Notes under the pieces: model-generated
Databases searched by the model: none
The model's input: only the letters and a program-made list of their open reading frames with translations
What the model was told of the DNA's origin: nothing
Part shown: positions 8,297 to 17,377 of the stretch, piece by piece
How positions within the stretch are numbered: the stretch's first letter is position 1
How the letters are laid out: each line of letters opens with the position of its first letter
Translations under genes and position numbers: made by a program
Origin: a bacterium
GTDB taxonomy: Bacteria > Desulfobacterota > Desulfocorpusculales > Desulfocorpusculum
Assembly (NCBI GenBank): GCA_037481695.1
Contig: JBBFLE010000004.1
Coordinates: 186,001-250,000 of the forward strand
DNA: 64,000 nucleotides
Reading direction: 5' to 3'

Positions 8297-10132
8297 ATGC
8301 ATGGTTACCACGGCCGTTTCCTGGAAGTGGATCTGACGAGTGGCAGCCTTAGGGATCTTCCCTTAACAGAGGAGTTCTGCGGGAATTTCATAGGAGGAGC
8401 CGGCCTGGCCTCGGCCTTGCTCTTTGAGCGCATGGAGTCCAAGATGGACCCACTGGCCCCTGAAAGCCCCTTGATAATGGCCACTGGGCCCTTGACGGGC
8501 TCGCCTCTTCCCATGGTTAGCCGTTATGCAGCCTGCGGGATTTCCCCCCTTACAGGCTTCTGGGGCGAGGCCACAAGTGGAGGAACATTCCCATTCAGGC
8601 TCAAGGGCTCTGGCTGGGACGGGGTGATCTTCCTGGGCAAGGCTTCCACTCCTGTGTACCTGGCCATGGGAGATGGAAAGGCACAACTCAGAGATGCCTC
8701 TCACCTGTGGGGGATGGATACCTACAAGACCCAGGAAAAAATATCCCAAGAGTTGGGTCTGAGAGAGATTTCGGTGGCCTGCATAGGCCCTGCTGGAGAA
8801 AAGCTTATCCCCTATGCATCCATAATTAACGACCGTGGAAGGGCTGCCGGAAGGTGTGGCATGGGTGCCCTCATGGGCTCCAAGAATCTGAAGGCAGTTG
8901 CCACCTGGGGGGACCTGAAACCCTCTTTGGGGGATCCACCCAAGGCTGCACAGCTGGCCTCCCAAACAATTGAACAAATAAAGGGACATCTGGTCTCGGT
9001 AGCCTTCAGGGAGTATGGCACTCTCATGTACATGGATATGGGCATGGTTCTGGGGGACACTCCTGCCAGGTACTTCACCCAAAGCGTGTTCCCTGTCAGT
9101 TCGGTCACTGGCCAGGCTCTGAGGCAGAAATACAGGGTCCGCAATTATGCTTGCCGCGGATGCCCCATAGGTTGCGGAAGGCAGATCAAGGATTTCAAGC
9201 CCTCTGTGGATGTGGATGGCCCCGAGTACGAGACAGTTGCAGCCTTCGGTCCCCTTTGTTTGAACATGGATCTGGAGACCGTGGTGCAAGCCAACCACCT
9301 GTGTAATTCCCAGGGGCTGGACACCATCTCCGCAGGAGTTTCCATAGCTTATGCCTTCTACCTCTTTGAAAAGGGAGTTCTGGAGGCCGACAAAATCGGA
9401 TTTCAGCTCCATTGGGGGGACGGACAAGCAGTGCTGAAGCTGCTTGAGATGATAGCTGGCAGGGAGGGCATAGGAGATCTTCTGTGCCAGGGTACATTAG
9501 CCATGGCCCGCGCCCTTGGCAGACCCGAGGGAGAGGCTGCTCAGGTCAAAGGCCTTGAGATGCCCATGCACGACGGCAGGGCTTTTCACGGCCTTGCTGT
9601 CTCTTATGCCACAGGGCCCAGAGGTGCCTGCCATCTCAAGGGGGATTATTACAACGTGGATCTGGGAAGTCTGGTTCTGGAATACATGATACTGCCAGCA
9701 GAGCGCATGAGTTCTGTAGGCAAGGGGGAGCAGGCAGCCAAGTACCAAAGCCTTAAAGATCTTTTCGACTCCTTGACCCTTTGCAAATTTGCTCCCCTTA
9801 CCCCCACACAGATTTGCGAGATGCTTCAAGCTGTAACCGGCAGTCAGATCACACCCCAGGAGCTTCTCAAAGCAGCAGACAGATCCATCAACACCAAAAG
9901 GGCCGTGAGCATTCTTCAGGGCCTAACCAAGCAGCAGGACACACTCCCAGAGATCTGCATGACACCCTTGGAGCAAGGCTCCACAGCGGGCAGCAGGCCT
10001 GATCTGGAAATCATGCTGAAGGATTACTATGCATACAGGGGGTGGGACCCGCAGACGGGTTGGCCCACCCAGGAGAAGCTCTCGGAGCTGGGCTTGGAAC
10101 AGGTTGTCCAAAAGCTCTATCACAAACCATGA
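8297..10132 (+). CDS. Tungsten aldehyde:ferredoxin oxidoreductase (AOR family)
   Basis: This roughly 611-residue enzyme oxidises aldehydes to carboxylates with ferredoxin and carries a bis-pterin tungsten site and one [4Fe-4S] cluster. The N-terminal GYHGRFLEVDLTSG is the family start. CRGCPIGCG supplies three cluster cysteines; a later Cys in LTLCKFAP is the likely fourth. The pterin-binding DRGRAAGRCGMGALMGSKNLKA stretch is present in order. I prefer ATG 8297 over 8282 because GGAGG lies seven bases before it. The coenzyme and true substrate aldehyde cannot be read from sequence. Its stop overlaps the MoaD-like gene. Confidence 0.92.
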   Translation: MHGYHGRFLEVDLTSGSLRDLPLTEEFCGNFIGGAGLASALLFERMESKMDPLAPESPLIMATGPLTGSPLPMVSRYAACGISPLTGFWGEATSGGTFPFRLKGSGWDGVIFLGKASTPVYLAMGDGKAQLRDASHLWGMDTYKTQEKISQELGLREISVACIGPAGEKLIPYASIINDRGRAAGRCGMGALMGSKNLKAVATWGDLKPSLGDPPKAAQLASQTIEQIKGHLVSVAFREYGTLMYMDMGMVLGDTPARYFTQSVFPVSSVTGQALRQKYRVRNYACRGCPIGCGRQIKDFKPSVDVDGPEYETVAAFGPLCLNMDLETVVQANHLCNSQGLDTISAGVSIAYAFYLFEKGVLEADKIGFQLHWGDGQAVLKLLEMIAGREGIGDLLCQGTLAMARALGRPEGEAAQVKGLEMPMHDGRAFHGLAVSYATGPRGACHLKGDYYNVDLGSLVLEYMILPAERMSSVGKGEQAAKYQSLKDLFDSLTLCKFAPLTPTQICEMLQAVTGSQITPQELLKAADRSINTKRAVSILQGLTKQQDTLPEICMTPLEQGSTAGSRPDLEIMLKDYYAYRGWDPQTGWPTQEKLSELGLEQVVQKLYHKP

Positions 10133-10407
10133 GGGTAAGGGTCATATTCCACGGGATTCTTTCAGACTGGCTGGGCACCCAAGAGGCCTCCCTGGAGCTC
10201 CCCCAAGGAGCCTCCCTCAGAGACCTGACCCAGATGCTCAGAGACAGATTCTCTCATGTTATGCCCCAGCAGCTCTGGGATCCTTCTAACAACACCTTTG
10301 CCAAACAGGTCTTGGCTGTAAGCAACGCAGAGCCATTGAGGGACCTGGACACCACTCTTGAAGAAGGGCAAGAGATCGGCTTTTTCCTGCTACTGGCCGG
10401 AGGATAA
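10129..10407 (+). CDS. MoaD/ThiS-family sulfur carrier protein
   Basis: This 92-residue beta-grasp protein ends in the diagnostic double glycine (LLLAGG), the site that becomes a thiocarboxylate when sulfur is carried into molybdopterin. Its ATG overlaps the AOR stop (ATGA), so the two are co-translated. The placement suggests a dedicated sulfur carrier for the tungsten-pterin cofactor of the neighbouring AOR. MoaD-like genes are a regular companion of AOR genes in anaerobes. A longer frame exists upstream but lies inside AOR. Confidence 0.85.
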   Translation: MRVRVIFHGILSDWLGTQEASLELPQGASLRDLTQMLRDRFSHVMPQQLWDPSNNTFAKQVLAVSNAEPLRDLDTTLEEGQEIGFFLLLAGG

Positions 10408-10418
10408 GAGATTTTTCC

Positions 10419-10452
10419 GGGGAGGTGGGCATCTTGGCCCACCATCCCCTTT
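10419..10452 (+). terminator. Strong hairpin ending the ADH-AOR-MoaD unit
   Basis: GGGGAGGTGGGC (10419-10430) pairs with GCCCACCATCCCC (10437-10449), a long GC-rich stem with one bulged base, followed by TTT. It lies 12 bp after the MoaD-like stop and before the oppositely oriented carboxyltransferase gene. Confidence 0.65.
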
Positions 10453-10576
10453 CCCGCATCATGGAGGATTGGTGTGCAAAGCAGGCCAGATGGAAAACAT
10501 CCTGGGATGAACTGATTCCTGCTCAAGCACAGCCTGATTTTTCCCTATGGTCCTTCCCAGGTTTGGGCCAGCCATG

Positions 10577-11998
10577 TCACTCCTGAGGTTCCTCCATCAC
10601 CGCCTTGGGCAGGCCGTACTTTTTCTCCAGGAACTCCTTGCCGGTTGTGGGATAAAGCGCCGCCACCAGCACATCCTCCTCTGTACGAGCCAGATCCCCC
10701 AGACTCTGTCTCACTGCCTCCAGCTCCGGCTCTAGTATATCGGCTGGCCTTCCAGTGAAGGGTTCACTTCCCCTCTTGTACCCCTTGAGCGCCTTTTTCC
10801 TGACCTCCGGATCTATGGGAGTGGGGGTCTCTCCGTAGAGCCCATAGCAAAGATCTTTGACTTGGTTGGCTATCATCCTCCACCTTCCGAAAAGCACATT
10901 CAGAACAGCTTGAACGCCCACGATCTGTGAAGTGGGGGTCACCAAAGGAGGAGTGCCCAGCTCTTTTCTGGTTGAGGGCAGTTCTTCGTACACCTCCTGG
11001 AGCCTATGCAGGTTGTTGTTCTCCTTGAGCTGGCTGACCAGGTTGGAGATCATTCCACCGGGAATCTGGTGTTCCAGCACCCCCACGTCTATTACCGCCA
11101 CTCGGGTGGTGTCCAGAAGATCCACATATTTCTGTGCTATGGGCTCCAGCCTTGCACTCAGATGAAGAAGGGCATTGAGATCTAGTCCTGTGTCCCTCGG
11201 GGTGCCGTATAGGGCTGCTACTATGGGCTCTACTGCCGGCTGAGAGGTTCTAAGTGCAAAGGGGGCCATGCAGCAGTCCAGTATGTCCACACCCGCCTCT
11301 ACGGCCTTCAAGTATGCCATGCTGGCCATGCCTGAAGTGTAGTGTGTGTGAAGATGGATGGGAACAGAAACCGTCTTCTTCAGGCCGCTGATGAGCTCAT
11401 AGGCGTCATACGGGGATATCAGACCGGCCATGTCTTTTATGCAGATGGAGTCTGCTCCCATGTCCTCAAGGCGTCTGGCCTTCTCCAGGTAGTAATCCAG
11501 ATGGAAGACCTCTCCGCCCATGCGCCTCTGGGTGAGACTGTAACATATGGACCCCTGGAAATGCTTGCCGTTGGCCTTTATTACTTCCACACATGTCTTA
11601 AAGTTCCTGAAATCATTGAGAGCATCGAAAACCCTGAAGACATCTATCCCCACCTCGCAGGCCTTCTCCACAAAGGCTCTGGCCACATCATCAGGGTAGT
11701 TTCGGTACCCCACCAGATTCTGCCCCCTCAAGAGCATGGAAAAGGGAGTTTTCTTTATGAGCTTCTTTAGGATCTTGGGCCTCTCCCAGGGATCCTCCCC
11801 CAGAAATCTGTGCATGGTGTCAAAGGTGGCCCCTCCCCACACTTCCATGGCCCAGAAGCCCATGCGGTCCATCTCTTCGGCCAAAGGCAACATGTCCTCT
11901 GTACGCATCCTAGTTGCAAAAAGGGACTGATGCCCGTCGCGGAAGGTGTTATCCTGTATCTTCACGGGATTATTGATTGAATTGCCTTGCTCACTCAT
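10577..11998 (-). CDS. Pyruvate/oxaloacetate carboxyltransferase subunit (PycB/OadA-type), no biotin domain
   Basis: This 473-residue protein is the carboxyltransferase of biotin-dependent pyruvate carboxylase or oxaloacetate decarboxylase. The TIM barrel opens with IQDNTFRDGHQSLFATRM, the metal-binding HLHTHYTSG lies mid-protein, and the conserved helical domain follows. It ends before the biotinyl domain usually found in these subunits, so a separate biotin carrier must exist outside the window. ATG 11998 was chosen because GGAGGG lies seven bases upstream; ATG 12031 is an alternative. It overlaps the MutS2 stop by eight bases. Whether it runs forward (anaplerotic) or backward is unknown. 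Confidence 0.88.
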   Translation of the reverse strand: MSEQGNSINNPVKIQDNTFRDGHQSLFATRMRTEDMLPLAEEMDRMGFWAMEVWGGATFDTMHRFLGEDPWERPKILKKLIKKTPFSMLLRGQNLVGYRNYPDDVARAFVEKACEVGIDVFRVFDALNDFRNFKTCVEVIKANGKHFQGSICYSLTQRRMGGEVFHLDYYLEKARRLEDMGADSICIKDMAGLISPYDAYELISGLKKTVSVPIHLHTHYTSGMASMAYLKAVEAGVDILDCCMAPFALRTSQPAVEPIVAALYGTPRDTGLDLNALLHLSARLEPIAQKYVDLLDTTRVAVIDVGVLEHQIPGGMISNLVSQLKENNNLHRLQEVYEELPSTRKELGTPPLVTPTSQIVGVQAVLNVLFGRWRMIANQVKDLCYGLYGETPTPIDPEVRKKALKGYKRGSEPFTGRPADILEPELEAVRQSLGDLARTEEDVLVAALYPTTGKEFLEKKYGLPKAVMEEPQE

Positions 11999-14465
11999 CC
12001 ATTGCCCTCCTATTTGTATTTTGCCAGCCATGCGCTACAGGCTCCTGGGTCTTAGACTCCTGCCCTGGGTCTGGGTCCCTGAGCGAGACCACAGTGACAC
12101 CGTCTCCTCCCTCACCCCTTGTGCCTGGCCTGAAACCAGATATCCAGGAGCATTCCGAAAGCCATTTGCGCACTGCACTCTTCAAGGCTCCGGTGCCGTG
12201 ACCGTGGATGATTCTCACCTGGGGCATGGGGCCCAGCAGGGCTCTGTCCAAGTATTGAGCCAGCTCCTCCAATGCATCTTCTGTCCTCTTTCCTCTTAAG
12301 TCCAGTTGGGAAGGGCTCTGCGCCACCGTGGCTGTCCCCAACGGCGAGGAACTCTTACTGACTGCAGCAACTTGTTGGGACGCGGGAGCTTCGATCCCTC
12401 CTAGGGAGTCCATGTCCACCCAGACTTCCATTCGTCCCACCAAGACCCTCACCTTGCCCTTTGCCAAGGAAGGATCATCCATTAGTATCCCCTGCTGGCC
12501 CAAGGGTATCACATGCACCCTGTCCCCGGGCTTGGCCTCTCCAAGGGGCAGGATCTTTTCTGGAGCTGAAAGAACCTGAGGTCTGAGGCCAGCAGCCAGT
12601 TCCTCTAGCTGCATGCGGCCATGCTGGAGCTTCTTGCGAGTGGGAGATTCTGAGATCTCTGCCAGCAGTTGCTTTATCCTTTCCCTTGCTTCCTGGATTT
12701 CCACTGAAAGTCGCCTTCGCTTCTCCCTCAAGAAGGCCTCCCGCTCCTCTTTGAGGCTGCGCACCAGCTGTTCCCTCTCGACAGCCAGTTCCTCCCACCT
12801 TGCCCTGGCGGCCTCAAGCTTATCGCGCTCCTGCTCCAGAGCCTTGCGTTGCTGCTGCATTTCCCTCAGGAGAGCCTCCAGCCTCATCTCATCTCCCCTC
12901 AGTCTCCTGGAGGCAGCTCCCAAAACCTCTTGGGGCAACTCCATCTTTCTGGCTACTTCCAGTGCAGAGCTTTCTCCCGGGATTCCCTGCCTGATCTTGT
13001 ATGTTGGTGTGAGGGTTTCCCAGTCGAACTCCATGGCAGCATTGAGCGCTCCTGGCCTGCCCTGCGCCCAGGCCTTTACCTGAGGGTAATGGGTACTGGC
13101 CACCACCAGAGCCCTCTTTTCCATCAACTCTTCCAGGACAGCCAGGGCCAGGGCCGCCCCTTCCTGGGGATCTGTGGAGCCTGCCAACTCATCCAACAGA
13201 ACCAAAGAGCCCTCTGATGCTCTGCGGAGGATCTCCCTCAAGTTGCGCATGTGAGCAGAAAAGGTTGAGAAGTCGTGATATATGTCCTGCTGGTCCCCTA
13301 TGTCTGCAAAAATCTTCTTGAAAAAAGGCATGCGCGAGCCTCTATGGGCCGGCAAGTGCAATCCGGATTTGGCCATCAAGGCTGCCAGACCCAAGGCCTT
13401 GAGAAGCACAGTCTTGCCCCCTGCGTTGGGGCCTGAGATGACCACCACCTTATCTTGAGCCTCCATGACCAGGTCGTTGGGCACCACATCCTTGGACCTG
13501 AGGGCCAAAAGAGGATGGCGAAGGCCTTTGAGCACCATCTCCCCATTCTCCGAGGGACTGGGCTCAGAGCCTTCCAAGGCCGCCGATAGCCTGGCTCTGG
13601 CCTGTATCATATCCAGCCTGGCCAGGACCTCCTGGTCCACCCTCAGAGATTCAATGCACTGCCCCACCGAGCTGCTCAGGGCCGACAGAATTCGCTCCAG
13701 CTCTTTTTCCACCTCCAGCTGAGCCAGCCTCAGATCGTTGTTGAGTTCCACCAGCCACGGAGGCTCCACAAAACATGTGGCCCCGCTGGAAGATATGTCA
13801 TGCACTATTCCGCCCAGTTTGGCTCTGGCTTCTGCACGAACAGGCAGAACAAAGCGATTTTCCCGAATTGTGTAATAATTGTCCTGCAGGAATCCTGAGA
13901 CATCTTTACGCCTCAGCAAGTCCTCGAGTCTTCTCTGAAGGGCCTCCCGCCTTTGCCTGACCTCTTTCCTTAGGATACCCAATCTCGTGGAGGCCCGGTC
14001 CGTGACATTCCCTTCTTTGTCTATGGCCTGATCTATGGCCTCTGCAAGCCACGGTACATCATCCAAAGCCTGGGCGATTCCCCAAAGCCCGCGATAAACT
14101 TGTTGCTCCTTGATAAGGGCTTTTCGAACCCCGGCCACACTCCCCAAGAACTCACGTACCTGAGCCAGCTCCCGGCCCGAGAGTCTTTCTCCTCTCTGTG
14201 CCTTGGAAAAAACGGGGTCCATATCTGCTGAGCCCCAAATGGGAAGAAGGCCGTGCTTTTCCTGGAAAATCACCATCTCGGATGTCAAGGCCAGCTCCTT
14301 TGCTGCCTCTGATTCTGACTCATAAGGCACAAGAGTGCTGCAAAGCCTGGCACCCCTTGAGCCCATTGCAAAGCCGGCCAACTGCTTGCAAAGCTCAGGC
14401 CATTCAAGAAGCTCCAGACTAAGCTTTTCCATCTCCTGCCCTTCTGTTGAATTCATAGAAGACAT
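11991..14465 (-). CDS. mutS2: MutS2 endonuclease/ribosome-rescue ATPase
   Basis: This 824-residue protein has the MutS2 layout: core and clamp helices, the MutS ATPase with Walker A GPNAGGKT and the LVLLDELAGSTDP Walker B, a long coiled coil (roughly residues 520-620, rich in E, R, Q) and a C-terminal Smr nuclease domain (LDLRGKRTEDAL, then HGHGTGALK). It lacks the mismatch-binding N-terminal domain of true MutS, as expected. In other bacteria MutS2 suppresses recombination or splits collided ribosomes. The gene leads the small operon with the carboxyltransferase gene. Confidence 0.93.
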   Translation of the reverse strand: MSSMNSTEGQEMEKLSLELLEWPELCKQLAGFAMGSRGARLCSTLVPYESESEAAKELALTSEMVIFQEKHGLLPIWGSADMDPVFSKAQRGERLSGRELAQVREFLGSVAGVRKALIKEQQVYRGLWGIAQALDDVPWLAEAIDQAIDKEGNVTDRASTRLGILRKEVRQRREALQRRLEDLLRRKDVSGFLQDNYYTIRENRFVLPVRAEARAKLGGIVHDISSSGATCFVEPPWLVELNNDLRLAQLEVEKELERILSALSSSVGQCIESLRVDQEVLARLDMIQARARLSAALEGSEPSPSENGEMVLKGLRHPLLALRSKDVVPNDLVMEAQDKVVVISGPNAGGKTVLLKALGLAALMAKSGLHLPAHRGSRMPFFKKIFADIGDQQDIYHDFSTFSAHMRNLREILRRASEGSLVLLDELAGSTDPQEGAALALAVLEELMEKRALVVASTHYPQVKAWAQGRPGALNAAMEFDWETLTPTYKIRQGIPGESSALEVARKMELPQEVLGAASRRLRGDEMRLEALLREMQQQRKALEQERDKLEAARARWEELAVEREQLVRSLKEEREAFLREKRRRLSVEIQEARERIKQLLAEISESPTRKKLQHGRMQLEELAAGLRPQVLSAPEKILPLGEAKPGDRVHVIPLGQQGILMDDPSLAKGKVRVLVGRMEVWVDMDSLGGIEAPASQQVAAVSKSSSPLGTATVAQSPSQLDLRGKRTEDALEELAQYLDRALLGPMPQVRIIHGHGTGALKSAVRKWLSECSWISGFRPGTRGEGGDGVTVVSLRDPDPGQESKTQEPVAHGWQNTNRRAMDE

Positions 14466-14483
14466 CCCTAGCAGGTGGCGAAT

Positions 14484-14495
14484 GAACGATCGTTC
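14484..14495. promoter_or_regulatory. GAACGATCGTTC palindrome upstream of mutS2
   Basis: A perfect 12-bp palindrome lies 19-30 bp upstream of the mutS2 start, inside a wider imperfect repeat (14480-14501). Its form resembles TetR/AcrR-family operators. No TetR gene lies in the window, so the link is speculative. Confidence 0.4.
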
Positions 14496-14770
14496 GCATT
14501 CCTCAATACCATTTCAGCTCTCAACCTGTCAATACCGGAGTTGCCTTAGAGCGGCTAGCATGGGAAATCTCAGGTTCACACATCAACCGATGTGCAGAGT
14601 TTTAAGCTGCCCGGTGCTTTTTTCCATCAGAGTTGAGCCAGAGGGAGGAAACCTTTGAACAAGCCCAGATTCCAAGAAACCTGGGGGACATGAGCCTTTT
14701 ATCGTTCCATTCCTGTTTCCCCCAGCTTCGAGTCATGATTGAATGCTCCTGGCCACTCGGGCATGGAGAC

Positions 14771-14814
14771 CTCACCCCGTGGAGGTGAGCGTAAAGGGAT
14801 GGTAAAGCTTTACC
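14771..14814 (-). terminator. Two inverted repeats after nucleotidyltransferase gene
   Basis: CTCACC/GGTGAG (14771-14789) and the perfect 14-bp palindrome GGTAAAGCTTTACC (14801-14814) lie just past the stop of the minus-strand nucleotidyltransferase gene. They may end its transcript. The rest of 14496-14770 shows nothing I recognise. Confidence 0.35.
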
Positions 14815-14845
14815 CTTAAGGGTTGATCACACCGGATGCTGAGAT

Positions 14846-15292
14846 TCATTCCTCACCAATGGCTTCAAGATCTGCCAGATCTTTCTTTCTTCCTATTGCC
14901 CGCTTGTTGCGGATTAACTCTTTTCTGCCAATGTAGTGTACAGGGACGTCGCCGAACATGCCTTCCACCCAACCGCTGGCCGCTTCCTCCCACGCTACAC
15001 CAGTGATGGATGTCAAAATATCCACCCTAACTGGGGGAACCCCCAGTTGTACAATTCGATCAGCCTCTGTGAAATCCTGCACTTTGAGTCCAACTGATGC
15101 AAAGCCAAACTGCTGGAGGGCTTTGAGGATGCGTTGTGCATTATCTAGGTCAGGTCGCACAAAAAGGTCCAGATCCCCTGTATATCGAGGGGCTCCATGG
15201 TAGGCCAATGCATAAGCGCCTATTATCATATATTCAACATTATGAGCGTTTAATAACGCGAGCAAATCTCTGAAGTCTTGCTGAACTTCCAT
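14846..15292 (-). CDS. Small nucleotidyltransferase (AbiEii/MNT-like)
   Basis: This 148-residue protein has the minimal nucleotidyltransferase fold: EYMIIGAYALAYHGAPRYTGDLDLFV contains the G-(x)n-D-x-D metal site (DLDLF near residue 40). It lacks the C-terminal domain of full AbiEii toxins. It overlaps a small upstream gene by 53 nt, a pairing widespread in bacteria and often annotated as a type IV-like toxin-antitoxin or of unknown role. The 14.5-20.5 kb surroundings are accessory and hold IS relics, consistent with horizontal gain. Confidence 0.75.
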   Translation of the reverse strand: MEVQQDFRDLLALLNAHNVEYMIIGAYALAYHGAPRYTGDLDLFVRPDLDNAQRILKALQQFGFASVGLKVQDFTEADRIVQLGVPPVRVDILTSITGVAWEEAASGWVEGMFGDVPVHYIGRKELIRNKRAIGRKKDLADLEAIGEE

Positions 15293-15422
15293 CCAGTTGT
15301 CTCCTCATGTACTCTACGGCCGAGACCCTTTGCTCCGGTGTCATGGAAAGCCAATAGGCGAGATTATCTTTCACCTCTGAAAAATTCTTCAAATGAGCCT
15401 TCCTAACAAGCTTCCGTATCAT
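15240..15422 (-). CDS. Small partner protein of nucleotidyltransferase
   Basis: A 60-residue basic protein starting MIRKLVRK. Its middle (DNLAYWLSMTPEQRVSAVEYMRRQ) and its SSARLQR tail match the small protein regularly encoded just upstream of AbiEii/MNT-like nucleotidyltransferases. The frame is open further upstream (to 15590), but ATG 15422 has GGAGGGA four bases before it, and the upstream residues do not resemble the family. A role as cognate antitoxin is inferred from position. Confidence 0.6.
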   Translation of the reverse strand: MIRKLVRKAHLKNFSEVKDNLAYWLSMTPEQRVSAVEYMRRQLDGSSARLQRFARVIKRS

Positions 15423-15667
15423 CAATCCCTCCATACAAACCAGAATCGAGCTATCGATTCCGATTTGGTTTAGCGCACTTAAGTGCACATCCCAGCGGCA
15501 AAACCGTTTCTTATGTTCTCGAAAAGAAACCTCCTTGGTGTAGCCTTGCTTTGGAAAAACCAATAGACAAGCAGCAACCCAATCAATCACAGCATTACAA
15601 GAAATATACTTAGAATGTGCAGCAGATTCCAGGGTAAAACCGACAAATGCGTTGTGCCCCTTTTGTC

Positions 15668-15939
15668 AAGATACTTATTTGGATGGATGGGAGCTATGAG
15701 ATTCCGTTGGGCTATGAGGTGACGCATGCTTCTGTGTCTGACACCAGAAGGTTATTGCCGAGTATGGAGGAGCTAGAGCATATGATGAGGCCATGGAGAT
15801 GACGTTTTTTGGTTTTGAGTGGGAGCGTTGGACGTTGAAGTATCTATCTGCGGCTGCGGCCTGTGGGAGTGACGTTGTTGGTGTGAAGAATGACGATTTC
15901 GACTGGTTGCGTCGGACCTGTTGGGACGGCCGGAAGTGA
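15668..15939 (+). pseudogene. Transposase relic, frameshifted
   Basis: Two short frames read in order like the middle of a DDE transposase: DGSYEIPLGYEVTHASVSDT (from 15686) in one frame, then FGFEWERWTLKYLSAAAACG (about 15814-15873) in another, ending at the TGA at 15937. The second piece resembles the GYEKERxTLKYRCPAAAYG stretch of a common IS transposase family. Both ends are missing. It sits exactly where the permease gene on the other strand is cut. Confidence 0.55.
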
Positions 15940-15999
15940 AAACCCAACCCAGATGGCCAGAAGCGTGGACAATCATGAGCTTGCGATGGAACTTCACGT

Positions 16000-16128
16000 T
16001 CAATGATGGCGGCTCAAGGCTATAGTGCGTCCCCCACCGGCCCCGCGAACCTTCTCAGCCGAGAAAGGCACGTAGTACGCCGCGATAAAGCCCAGAAGGA
16101 TGACCAAAGGCTTGGTACGTTCTCGCAT
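16000..16128 (-). pseudogene. Truncated permease gene after acr3
   Basis: The frame MRERTKPLVILLGFIAAYYVPFS (first part) reads like the N-terminus of the ArsP/SO_0444-type permeases. It begins 11 nt after the acr3 stop, as a normal operon gene would, but stops after 42 codons with an unrelated tail (GAGGGRTIALSRHH). The transposase relic follows directly. I read it as a fourth ars-operon gene cut by an IS event. Confidence 0.5.
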
Positions 16129-16138
16129 GGTCTTGATC

Positions 16139-17377
16139 CTATTTGGCCACGAGTTCCTTGGTCACCCTCGTGGCGTGCCCTTCCTGCCAGCGGAACCAAT
16201 GGGGCGTTCTAAGACAGATCTTCACGAGCATGAGCATCACGGGCACCTCGATCAGGACCCCTACCACAGTGGCCAGGGCTGCCCCCGATGAGAGACCGAA
16301 GAGCATGGTAGCCGTGGCGATGGCCACCTCGAAGTGGTTGGATGCCCCGATCATGGCAGAGGGGGCCGCGTCCTCGTAGCTAAGCCTCAGGAGCCTGGCA
16401 AGTACGTAGCCCAGCCAAAAAATCAGGTTGGTCTGGAGAAAGAGCGGGATGGCGATCCAGAGGATAGTGAGGGGATTGGACACAATGACCTCTCCCTTGA
16501 AGGAGAAGAGGAGCACCAGGGTTATGAGAAGCGCCACGATGGTGATGGGCGTCAGGATGTGTAGAAATTTTTCCTTGAACCAAATCTCACCACGCGACTT
16601 TATGATCAGCTTTCGGGAAACATAACCCGCCACAAGAGGCAGGGCCACATAGATCCCGATGGATAGAACCAGTGCCTGCCAAGGCACAGGGAGTCGGCCC
16701 ACACCCAACAAGAAACCCCCCAGAGGACCATAGAGAATGAGCATGGTCAGAGAATTGATGGCCACCATGACCAGGGTGTGGCCGTCGTTTCCCTTGGCCA
16801 GGAAACCCCATACGAGGACCATGGCCGTGCACGGGGCGATCCCCAGGAGGATGCAGCCGGCTAGGTAGCTCCGCCAGAGGGGGACCTCCAGGAGCTTGAT
16901 TCCCTCTTGCAGCACTACCTTGCTGACCCCATGGGTCGCACCCACGGGCAGGTCCAACCCCAAAGGCATCTTCACGTAGTCAACCGCATCTGGGCCAATG
17001 AATGTGTAGAAGAGGCTTCCCAGGAAGAAGACGCTGATGGCATACATGGTAAACGGCTTGATGGCCCAGTTCACAAAAAGGGTGAGTGCCACTGGCTTGG
17101 CGTTCTTGCCCGCCTTTATCACCTCTCCGAAGTCAATCTTCACCATAATCGGGTACATCATGAAGAAGAGGCATACCGCTATCGGGATTGAGACCACCGG
17201 TGCTTCATCCACGTATATGGCCAGGGAGTCTAGGTACCTGGCCACAGTGGGGGCCACTTTCCCCAGGACGATGCCAGCTATGATACAGAGGATCACCCAG
17301 AGCGTGAGGTATTTCTCGAAGAAACCCAGGCCCTTCGGTTCCTTGGTGATGCATGCTTCATCGGCCATTGAGTCCAT
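16139..17377 (-). CDS. acr3: Arsenite efflux transporter Acr3
   Basis: This protein of about 412 residues has ten hydrophobic helices and belongs to the Acr3 (BART superfamily) arsenite exporters. [20 protein letters not shown] carries the conserved Cys of the Acr3 transport site, and [12 protein letters not shown] is the second signature. The open frame extends further upstream through arsC, but the family start fits [15 protein letters not shown] (17377, or 17368), giving a 20-nt overlap with arsC. It pumps As(III) out across the inner membrane. Confidence 0.92.
   Translation of the reverse strand: MDSMADEACITKEPKGLGFFEKYLTLWVILCIIAGIVLGKVAPTVARYLDSLAIYVDEAPVVSIPIAVCLFFMMYPIMVKIDFGEVIKAGKNAKPVALTLFVNWAIKPFTMYAISVFFLGSLFYTFIGPDAVDYVKMPLGLDLPVGATHGVSKVVLQEGIKLLEVPLWRSYLAGCILLGIAPCTAMVLVWGFLAKGNDGHTLVMVAINSLTMLILYGPLGGFLLGVGRLPVPWQALVLSIGIYVALPLVAGYVSRKLIIKSRGEIWFKEKFLHILTPITIVALLITLVLLFSFKGEVIVSNPLTILWIAIPLFLQTNLIFWLGYVLARLLRLSYEDAAPSAMIGASNHFEVAIATATMLFGLSSGAALATVVGVLIEVPVMLMLVKICLRTPHWFRWQEGHATRVTKELVAK

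Noticed and set aside
14771-14814. CRISPR or phage attachment site near the nucleotidyltransferase
   Set aside because: Only isolated inverted repeats; no regularly spaced direct repeats or integrase gene were seen anywhere in the window.
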